The position numbers and the translations under genes are program-made. 33,341 nucleotides of DNA, taken from NCBI GenBank assembly GCA_030180075.1, contig JASNJN010000196.1, positions 1 to 33,341 of the forward strand. Reading direction: 5' to 3'. Source of the DNA: Mikrocytos mackini (lineage: Eukaryota > Endomyxa > Ascetosporea > Mikrocytida > Mikrocytiidae). The notes under the pieces were generated by a model. It ran no database searches and was not told where the DNA came from. It worked only from the letters and a program-made list of their open reading frames with translations. Below are positions 18,455-26,374 of this stretch, piece after piece. Position 1 is the stretch's first letter; each line of letters begins with the position of its first letter.

Positions 18455-18505
18455 GGGGATGTATAATCGACCAAACAGCCTAATGCCACGTCAATTATAC
18501 ACCCC
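18455..18505. repeat. Inverted repeat GGGGATGTATAATCGAC
   Basis: The left arm GGGGATGTATAATCGAC (18455-18471) pairs with the right arm GTCAATTATACACCCC (18490-18505) with one bulge and one G-T pair, leaving an 18-base loop. It lies about 60 bp from the tRNA-like sequence. It could be the end structure of a small mobile element. Confidence 0.5.
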
Positions 18506-18561
18506 AGGTCCTACCCCGAACCCGTAATATGAAATATTACAAAGTTCTATACCATAGAAAA

Positions 18562-18632
18562 ACGCTCGTCTGGGAATCGAACCTGGCCTTTGATCCGAAA
18601 CCACAGAGTCTCTACAACTTGACTATGGTACT
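18562..18632 (-). tRNA. tRNA-like sequence or tRNA pseudogene
   Basis: Read on the minus strand, it has a good B box (GGTTCGATTCC), an A-box-like TAGTCAAGTTG at the expected distance, a D-stem pairing AGTC with GACT, and a T-run terminator directly downstream (GCGTTTTT). The candidate anticodon loop TTTCGGA would give anticodon UCG (Arg), on a stem with one mismatch. Against a working tRNA, the 7 bp acceptor stem does not pair, the T-stem has two mismatches and the variable loop is short. An 8 bp inverted pair, TACCATAG (18550-18557) with CTATGGTA (18623-18630), instead brackets it. It is likely a degenerate tRNA or the head of a tRNA-derived SINE. Confidence 0.4.
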
Positions 18633-18902
18633 GATTTGTAAATAAACCTTAAATAAAACGTATTTAATATAAACTAATTTAGGTTTTATTTTTAGGTATA
18701 ATAGCTACAAGCAATCATTATGTTGTATATTTATGAATGTTAAATGTGTTGGTTAATTGATATTCGTTTCTACACTGACCTACAAATATTTCGAAATTTT
18801 AATTTTCTTTCAAAACTTGACATAGAAATTTTAGAAATACTATAGGATTATACACTTAACAAACATCCCTTTACAGACAGATATGGTCATCGGAATCTTG
18901 TC

Positions 18903-19368
18903 ATGATTTACTCACAACAAATCCAGGAAAGAATCCAAAAAACGTATAAAGTATTTTGGTCATTTAAAGTATTCTGTATTGTAAATACATCAATAGCCAA
19001 GGTATTCTTCTTTTACAGATTATTAATAACACACATTGTTCTCATTTCACACTTTTGTTATTCCAATTCGTATTCCCAAGGTACAAAGTCCGAAGAGTTG
19101 AACTCCTTGGCCTTTACTTCCAACAAAAACAGCCACTAACTTGATTGAAATGAAATTTTCTATTTATCTACGTTTATACTCATGGGTACTTAATAACAGT
19201 ATGGACTACTATCTAAACTGTGTTCCAAATTCTATGCAAAAACTTGGTATTCGACCATTATGCATCTTCCACTTACTTGAGAATGTAATCAAAGATATAG
19301 CTTCTTTGTATTCCGAATTTGTTTATTATAAACATAGAAGGTTCGAAATTGAAGAAATACATTCGTAA
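18903..19368 (+). pseudogene. Faint third MULE transposase remnant
   Basis: Two adjoining frames (18903-19139 and 19141-19368) contain pieces in the order expected of a MULE core: LLITHIVLISHF, then LNSLAFTSNKNSH, then MQKLGIRPLCIFHLLENVIK, where the CIFH stretch resembles the Cys/His motif of MULE-1 and MULE-2. The catalytic Asp residues cannot be placed. It may be an old remnant of a third element. Confidence 0.35.
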
Positions 19369-21566
19369 ACAAAGAACACCATGGTGAATGAACTTGTTAT
19401 ACAGATTTAATTTAAAAATATTGACAATCATGAATACAAGGTTTGGCGCATTCATGCTGTTTGCAGATACAGACATACATATAAAAGCTTTTCTGAAATG
19501 CTCAACACTTTATGCATACTTCCACTTCATAGACTCATAGGAATACAATGTTATATAAAACTTGACCATAGATACAAATTACTTCTCAACAACTATCGAA
19601 ATACATAAAATTGTTGTTTAATATTTTGGAAATTTCATATTACGAGACAACAGAATGAGCTTTATCAATTTTAACCGTTTCTATCTATTACTTTAAAAGT
19701 GATTAACTGATGTGTTAATCCAAAATAATAAGCCGACCAAAGAGATCTGGTTGATGGACACTAATTTTATTTTTGCATTAAATATACCACGAATGCATTT
19801 TACCATTTCCTAATAGCTTCTTCATACAAATACATCTCAGCTGTGATATGATGCTTTCGAGTTTATCATCGAAGCTACTGCCAATAATTACCAACTGCAC
19901 AGTCATACTATACACATCCTGCTTTTTGTTGAATGGCCAAATTTTGTTCTTAAAAGACAATACTAAGTACATGCCATTAATATTACACTACTGCATGCCT
20001 AAACGGAAGCACCGAAAAATAATGCACATTTCTTATTCCGAATTAGAGGAGCTTAAATTTCGTAGTTTAATTAACAAACTTCGTTTTAAGAAATAATCAA
20101 TTCCAAAACAAAGCCGGGAATAGATAAATATCGAACCAAAAAGGGATGGATATGGTAAACATTATTTACTAACAAAATCCCCTAAATTTTGTCTACATTG
20201 AATTAATCCGTTAGAACAATGTTCTCGCAACTTGGAGATATTATGTTCCAATGATCCCAAAATACAAATTGGAACAAACCGATGAAGTAACGTTTTATGA
20301 TATAATGTTTGTGTTATTGAACTTCTGTTTACGATTGAAAAGACACAAAATCTTCAACGGAACTTAGAACGAGTATGGAATATAGATTATTTAATATTGG
20401 CTACCGATCTTAATATTAGATTTTTGTCTGCGGGCAAGTTATTTCCATTTCTACATCACGAGAAAACGAACAGTCTGGTAGCTAAAACGGAAAATAACAA
20501 CACATGCATACCAGACTAGAAAACAACAACAACAACCATAAAGCTTTAAAGAAAGATTAACATTCAAGCACAAATAAATTCTATATAATACTTTTATATA
20601 CAACAAAAATAGAATGAGAAAGCAGAATGATTTGCTGGTCATATAAGGCGCACTGAACTTTAAACTTAAAACAATTGGAAAATGATGTTATTCGGTGTAT
20701 TCTCCTTTGATCGTATAAAGACTACTTTCAAAATATATCGGATTTCAAAAAGAATATTCATACGAGTAATTTCGAGCTAGCTTAATAGGAAATTAGGTTT
20801 CTCACAAAGGATGCAAATGATGTACATGATGATCATCTATTTATAATATACATTTAAAGATGAATTCACTGGGAATATTATTGCAATTTTATTTGGACTG
20901 AGATAAAACTATAGTATATAGACGGAAAATTTTAGGGCGCATAAAAACTGAATAATCAAACAAGAAGTACTAGTTTTATAGGAATAAGCTAAAGTACATA
21001 TCATTGTTGTCCATAACTCTGATATCGTTCAGGTTAAAATACATGAAATATAACCTTGGTTATTAAAGATTAATATGGTTTAAAAATAAAGAGATAAACA
21101 CACAATACATTTTGGCATGTTCGCTTTATTAATAGATTATTTGGGACTTTATTGCTTAGTATTATTTTGAAAGGACTAAACATGGGTAATTTGTGTTTAA
21201 CTATACATGAATTTAAACACCAAAATTAATCAACTTCATAGCAAGACAACTTAGATATATCAATAGCAACCTACTCAAAAATAATAGGTTTGACAATTTC
21301 GTTTAAATAGTGTTTTTATGATAGCTAGTTATGTTATTACTATATGAGCATAATAGAGAATTTCAGGAGTTTCTATCAAATAAAAGTGTACGGAATTAAC
21401 ATTTGTTATTGAATTATTAATGAAAGATCTTTAGAACCAGGAATGTTACATTATTGTCAAAAATTAAAGGACCGAATATAAATTTAAAACAGAGAATATA
21501 TTTAATAAATAAGAATTATGTTTAGATATCAAATTTTTAATAACTGAAGGGAATTTATATAATTAC
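19369..21566. other. Long AT-rich stretch without a supportable gene
   Basis: Only short frames of random character occur. One at 19848-20096 ends in a basic tail (MPKRKHRKI...) and could be the end of the MULE-like remnant before it, but nothing supports a function. No repeat pair, RNA gene or clear element end was found. Confidence 0.4.
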
Positions 21567-23015
21567 TTAATCTAACTCTCCTCTATAACTCATTGTAATA
21601 AAATACTGCTCCATGTTTATATCAGTCAATTGATTCCTATTTCTTGTAAAAAAGTTGTTGAAATCTGACATTTTTTTTTCTATTTCGCATGATGTAATGC
21701 TTGCATAACGAAGACAGTTTAAATCTATACCTCCCCGTGTTGTGTTAATATCATTCGTTGAATTTATTGTTCTATTTATGTCAACCATTCGTTCATAACC
21801 TGGGTTTCTTCTAAGTATGTTGTCTAATTTCCTATTTAATCCAACCATGTAGTCATTCTCTTGGTATGTTCTAATATTGGATATAAATTCCTCTACAACG
21901 GTGATAGAATCTTGTAATGTTATAGTATTAGATTCTAACTTAGTAATAGTCTGTGGTAGGTCTCCTAGAATATCGGTTACAGATCTTATGTTTTCGAAGG
22001 TACTATCGGAATCAAAATGTTCACGAAGGTATTGTACACAAATAGATGTGTCGTCACTTAGGTTGTCAAGTAATTCCTGTATATCCATTCTGTGATCATT
22101 GACATAAATCAATGATCGAAGCCAAGTTCCCCATCTGGTTATTATAGGCACAGGGAACGAGTTTATACCAGGAAATAAATCCTGATATAGGTTCTTTCTA
22201 CGGGGGCATTTCAAGAACAGCTTTTTAACATTGCTTATGATTTTGTCGACTTCTATGAAGTGGTTTCTTGTGTATTCTGACAGCAATTGTAAAGAATTCG
22301 CCATGCAATGTACGTGTATCATATTGCTGTAAGTTTCTGTGAGGTGTTTGTTGATGTAGCTCGCAGCATCTGTATTGAAAACCAATACATTGTCGAATAG
22401 TATCCTGTTTGGGTAAATTTTCTGCATACTGTCCATAAAAAACTGTGAAGTTGTCTGACTGTTTACTCGGGGCAAAATAGAGAAGTTTACAACATAAGAA
22501 GAAAAGGGTCGCTCTGAGACAAGTGGTGTTACTGTGAATATGCCGACTGATCGTTGTAAGAAATCAGTTGTGAAATCTAAAGAAATTGAAACTTTGTTCC
22601 ATGAAACAACGCCATGTACAGTGTCCATCGTTTGATTATATAGTTCTTCCACGTATTTTTTACGTAAGTATGTTGAGTTAAAGCTTGAAAATCCAGAATA
22701 TTTGAATAGAAAAGAAGAGATGATGGGACTATCGGCTTTATGAAGGGGTATGTTTGTTCGCATAAAGGCATTGGTTAAGTCTTTGGAGAAATTGCCTTGT
22801 GTCAGAAGAGTTCCGCCTGTAATTAAGGTCTGGCATGTATTTTTAGTCTTGTTCTTAGTATGCTTTTCACTTCCAATATGTTGCTGAACACAAGATCGCT
22901 TAACGATAGAGACGGGGGTTTTGCACAAAGTGCAAAAAAGTCTTTCTCCGTCTCTAACAAGGCCTGGTTCCCTGAAGAAATCTATATACGTCTGCAACTT
23001 ATCTTTATATTTCAT
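21567..23015 (-). CDS. hAT-family transposase with BED-type zinc finger
   Basis: This is a 482-codon open frame. I start it at ATG 23015; the open frame continues to 23069 without a good ATG. Residues 28-52 form a BED/C2H2-type finger (FCTLC ... QQHIGSEKH, Cys2-x14-His-x5-His) for DNA binding. The RNase H-like core follows, with candidate acidic residues in VSISLDFTTD and VLVFNTDAASYINK, the HVHCMANSLQLL segment and TRWGTWLRSL. The C-terminus matches the hATC dimerisation region (CEIEKKMSDFNNFFTRNRNQ, then NMEQYF), though the usual ER-FS motif is altered. It is the only transposase in the window with an unbroken frame. TIRs were not found around it, and an assembly gap lies 75 bp upstream. 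It could be an active element or a host-retained gene. It is a candidate trans source for the hAT MITEs here, although their ends differ from one another. Confidence 0.75.
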   Translation of the reverse strand: MKYKDKLQTYIDFFREPGLVRDGERLFCTLCKTPVSIVKRSCVQQHIGSEKHTKNKTKNTCQTLITGGTLLTQGNFSKDLTNAFMRTNIPLHKADSPIISSFLFKYSGFSSFNSTYLRKKYVEELYNQTMDTVHGVVSWNKVSISLDFTTDFLQRSVGIFTVTPLVSERPFSSYVVNFSILPRVNSQTTSQFFMDSMQKIYPNRILFDNVLVFNTDAASYINKHLTETYSNMIHVHCMANSLQLLSEYTRNHFIEVDKIISNVKKLFLKCPRRKNLYQDLFPGINSFPVPIITRWGTWLRSLIYVNDHRMDIQELLDNLSDDTSICVQYLREHFDSDSTFENIRSVTDILGDLPQTITKLESNTITLQDSITVVEEFISNIRTYQENDYMVGLNRKLDNILRRNPGYERMVDINRTINSTNDINTTRGGIDLNCLRYASITSCEIEKKMSDFNNFFTRNRNQLTDINMEQYFITMSYRGELD

Positions 23016-23147
23016 ATATACTTTTAAAATTTGAAAATATCCCGATAAACATGGAATATACCCAGGCACATCAGCATCAAAAATGCATACNTTATATGTT
23101 TATGCTTGAGTTTAAAGCGATAAAGGATCGTATAAAATGGNTNANNN

Positions 23148-24248
23148 GTCACGGGGAATATATTGACAAAAACATGCAACGAATCAAAGATAACGATGCT
23201 TTGGCTATTAAGAAGAGAGTGAAGTACAAGTGGCCAAAATACCCCGTTATATTTTTTGACTTTGAAAAGATCGCTAGTACTGATTTTAAAGAGTCCAACC
23301 TCAGAATGCTTGAAACCATTTACAACACAGCGTGTCAATATGGAGTAGAACACAAAATGGAAAGTCCCAAAGACGCTAGAGATATGGTAATGTATTTAGA
23401 ACACCTCATTAATAATTTAACTCGTCTTGGCAATGACTACGAAAATAAAGTAGTTGTTTTGGTAGATGAATTCGATGCTATGCTTAGGGATTGCAATTTA
23501 AACCCGAAATCAAAAGAAGATAAAAGAGAAAGATTAGAATTAATGCGTGAGTTTCACAACGTATTGAAAGCTCGAAATGAAAAGATAAAAATGAAATTCA
23601 TTACAGGAAGCACTACAATCTCGTTTACTGACTTATTCATGTGGTCCCCAGACATTCACGACATATCATTTTTGTCTCGATATTCTACACTTGTTGGATT
23701 TACAAGACAAGAAATAGAAAACACTATAGATTACAGTATGTTTGAACGTTTAGCAGTTAGTATAACAGGGAATAAAAACATTGCGTCGACCAAAAGTAAA
23801 AGTTATAAAACTTGTTACAGATAAACTACAAGAGTGGTATGGTGGCTATAAATTTACACGTGAAAAAGAAACAGTACATAATACACTTTCTGTCATTAAA
23901 AGTTTCAACAAACTGAAAATAGAAAACCATTGGTTGAATAGTTTAAATTCAGAAATGTATTATGAAGAGGTTAGGAAGAATTTAGATATTTTAAAACGAA
24001 TTAAAATAGATGAAGAATTTTATGGGAAACGGGAAATTGATCTTTTGCAATCCCCAAACATAATATGGTACCCCGAGGATAGAATAACTGCTTTGCTCTA
24101 TCAAATAGGAATATTGAGTATTAAAAACAAAGATGAGAATTGTGTGTATGTTACCTATAAATTACACTGTCCCAATAAAGAAGCAAAGGAAAACTTTAAT
24201 AATCTTTTAGTAGAAATAAACGAACATGAAACTAAAAAGAATAAATAA
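23148..24248 (+). pseudogene. AAA-ATPase-like protein (AAA-ATPase_like/DUF1703 family), truncated
   Basis: Two overlapping frames (to 23824, and 23781-24248) read as one protein with a single shift near 23790. They contain a Walker B box (KVVVLVDEFDAML), a sensor-like strand (KMKFITGSTTISFTDLF), and the family signature ISFLSRYSTLVGFTRQEIENTI followed by LQEWYGGYKF and a late LHCPNKEAKENF. This is the AAA_ATPase-like family often joined to a C-terminal PD-(D/E)XK nuclease and expanded in several parasites and fungi. The Walker A part is missing: the 5' side runs into Ns at 23091-23147 and then the hAT gene. The nuclease domain is also absent, because the frame ends soon after the ATPase part. 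The family's role is unsettled; an anti-transposon or selfish function has been proposed only on grounds of architecture. Confidence 0.65.
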
Positions 24249-24769
24249 TAAAGACAATGAATATTAAATAATAATGGTATTAATTTCTTCTTAAATTAAA
24301 AGGCCTTTTAGGTTTAATTGATATAAAGAGAATTTGTCTTTTCTTATTAAATGTTGTTAAGGCATATTTTTGTTATCCAAATAAATATATAAAATTTTAA
24401 TTATCATTCTTTCTGAATTTGATCTTATTTTAGGAATATCCTCATTATTTAATAAATGCGTTGTTTGTTGTTTGTAAATAGCTTACTGATTAATACAGGT
24501 TTGTTTTTATCTTAGATAAAACGAGCTAAGTTATCGAGATATTTTTATATTTATAAGGCATTCTCGCTTCATGATATGAATTCGCAAAATGAAGTTCGTG
24601 TATATGATGTAATCACATAATCGAACATCCTTTAATATAACGGATTTATAAAGGGATGGAGTGTTATACGTTCTTCGTTTGTTGTGATAACCATCAGTAT
24701 CGTCATTAGTAGGTGTTATGAGTGTTACTAAATATTTCTAAGAATTTAATATTCTAATTATTTATCACA
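24249..24769 (-). repeat. Probable LTR of Ty3/gypsy element 2
   Basis: On the minus strand a polypurine tract (GAGGAGGGGAA at 24770-24780) is followed at once by TGTGATAAATAATTAG, the expected TG start of a 3' LTR. The integrase stop codon lies within the first LTR bases. A TATA-like CCTTTATAAATC lies about 110 bp in. The LTR end is not defined, because no second LTR is present in the window for comparison. Part of the segment nearest 24249 may be flanking DNA. Confidence 0.5.
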
Positions 24770-25652
24770 TTCCCCTCCTCGAGGGAAAACCTCCCCATAC
24801 GTCCTTATGAGGGTATACTTTGCCATTTTCCAGGGTTACGGAGGTTTTTCCAGCCTGGATCACTTTCCGAGGTTCGCTAAATCGTCCACGCTGGTCCTTA
24901 ATCCTGACCAGCTCTCCTGGTAAGAACTCCCTAGCCTTAGTACACTTTTTGTCGTCAAAATATTCCTTTGTTTTTAGTCGTTTCCTTCTGACCATGTCCC
25001 GATCAACTATTCCTTCACCTTCCTCCTCCGGCTTAAACCGAGACAGACTATCACGCACAGGCTGTTTGAACATAACCTCAAATGGGCTTTTTCCTGTTGT
25101 GGAATGTGGAGTACTCCTATAATTGAATATCCATTCGTCAAGCGTATCCTTTATGTTCCACTTAAATTGATCTGCTTCATCCAACTTTTCCCCGATACAC
25201 CGATTCATACGCTCCACCAGTCCATTCTGTCTAGGGTTATATAAAGGCACTTTTGAATGCTTTACCCCGCATTTCTTCAGGAACTCTTCGGTCTCTTTGG
25301 AAATGAATTGTTTCCCATTGTCTGAGACTAAAATATTGGGATATCCGAATCTCATAAACGTTTGCTTTAACCTCTCTATGATGATGCTACTACTAATCTT
25401 TTCTAACCCATATACCTCGGGCCATTTGCTATAGTAATCCACTATTACTAGCAAAAATTTATATGGTCCTCGGGGTAACGATCCCTTTAAATCAATCGCT
25501 ACTCTCTCCCAGGCTTCTTTGGGCAAAGGAAATGGCTCCAAGGGAGCCTCGAACGTTTTCTTGGTTCGTTTGCTTTTTGTGCAAACCTCACATCTCTCAA
25601 TAAATTCGCGCACCTCCTTGCGCCATCTAGGCCACCAAAATAAGTTTTCCAC
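24765..25652 (-). CDS. Ty3/gypsy integrase (partial Pol), element 2
   Basis: This is the open 3' end of a gypsy-type pol, 295 codons to the stop. It begins within the zinc-binding domain (NLFWWPRW ... CEVCTKSK). The D,D-35-E core follows: LLVIVDYYSKWPEV, ILVSDNGKQFIS and YNPRQNGLVERMNR, then FNYRSTPHSTTGKSPFEVMF, and a C-terminal domain with REFLPGELVRIKDQRGRFSEP ending in VWGGF. It catalyses insertion of the element's cDNA. Upstream Pol (protease, RT, RNase H) is cut off by the N run at 25664-25687. All catalytic residues are present and the frame is intact, so this copy is younger than remnant 1. Confidence 0.85.
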   Translation of the reverse strand: MENLFWWPRWRKEVREFIERCEVCTKSKRTKKTFEAPLEPFPLPKEAWERVAIDLKGSLPRGPYKFLLVIVDYYSKWPEVYGLEKISSSIIIERLKQTFMRFGYPNILVSDNGKQFISKETEEFLKKCGVKHSKVPLYNPRQNGLVERMNRCIGEKLDEADQFKWNIKDTLDEWIFNYRSTPHSTTGKSPFEVMFKQPVRDSLSRFKPEEEGEGIVDRDMVRRKRLKTKEYFDDKKCTKAREFLPGELVRIKDQRGRFSEPRKVIQAGKTSVTLENGKVYPHKDVWGGFPSRRGM

Positions 25653-25663
25653 CCTCTCAGTTG

Positions 25664-25687
25664 NCNNNNANANCANNTGTNTNNNNT
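25664..25687. other. Assembly gap or ambiguous bases
   Basis: Interspersed Ns join a gypsy pol fragment to the 3' side of an unrelated partial gene. The true distance, and whether the two sides are neighbours at all, is unknown. Confidence 0.9.
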
Positions 25688-25689
25688 TT

Positions 25690-25998
25690 GCTTTCTATTG
25701 TTCTGCTTTTAAATGTTGGGTTTGTTTCGTATCGTTTAAGTATTGTTTGGAAACTTGGGGTGTTTGTAATATAAGTTATCTTTTCGGGGATATCTAACGC
25801 TTCTAAATAGTCTGTAATAAAATTATTTAACGAGATAGGTTTGTAATTTTCGTCAGAAATGTATAAGTATGGTCGGTTGAAGTTTAATGTGTCTGGAATG
25901 AGGGCTTTCAATTTTTTAGAGTACTTGTAAGAATTGTTGAGCAAAGCTGTCTTGTAATAATTTGTAAGATATGAATACAAAATCACACGTTGTTTCAT
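25690..25998 (-). CDS. 5' part of an unidentified gene, cut by gap
   Basis: ATG at 25998 starts a frame (MKQRVILYSYLTNYYK) of about 104 codons that runs into the N tract. The visible part is Tyr-, Asn- and Leu-rich without a signal peptide or membrane segment, and contains RPYLYISDENYKPISL. I do not recognise the family. It is divergent from the kinase gene, with 376 bp between the two ATGs, and is probably a cellular gene whose remainder lies beyond the gap or was interrupted by the gypsy element. Confidence 0.45.
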
Positions 25999-26374
25999 TT
26001 TATGATTTCGCTTCTGTGGTAAAAGTTATCAATGATTTCACTTTTGGTGAAAATAAAAGTTAAATTTAAGATAAATGGAGTTTAGTTGATTTAGCCCATG
26101 TATGGATTCGTATAAGTTTATAATCATTTACATAGTAACCTGTGTATGTTTACTATTGATTTCAAACTGTGTTGTTTATAATAATACTGCTATCGATATT
26201 TCTCAAACCACAATCACGGAAATTTAAAAATAAGGCTTATTTTACCACAATAACCTTTATAGAAGACCCGTATCCTTTTTAGTGCCCATTGATCTCCAGC
26301 TTTCGCCAAAATATGTGCTACGTCTCATTGATTTGGCACAATTGGCCTTTTTATTTTTGAAAATTTAAATTTCA
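25999..26374. promoter_or_regulatory. Divergent intergenic region upstream of the kinase
   Basis: This 376 bp stretch lies between two divergent starts and is by far the widest gap in the gene block. Immediately before the kinase ATG is the palindrome AAATTTAAATTT (26360-26371). No other element is recognised. Promoter activity for both genes is inferred from layout. Confidence 0.4.

Larger units (their letters stand above)
18170..18902. other. Non-coding stretch with hairpin and tRNA-like sequence
   Basis: No ORF is seen. Two structured pieces, at 18455-18505 and 18562-18632, are listed separately. Their proximity suggests they could belong to one short interspersed element. Confidence 0.4.

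Noticed and set aside
24820-25122. Plus-strand frame of 100 codons
   Set aside because: It is a shadow of the gypsy integrase on the minus strand, with no domain of its own.
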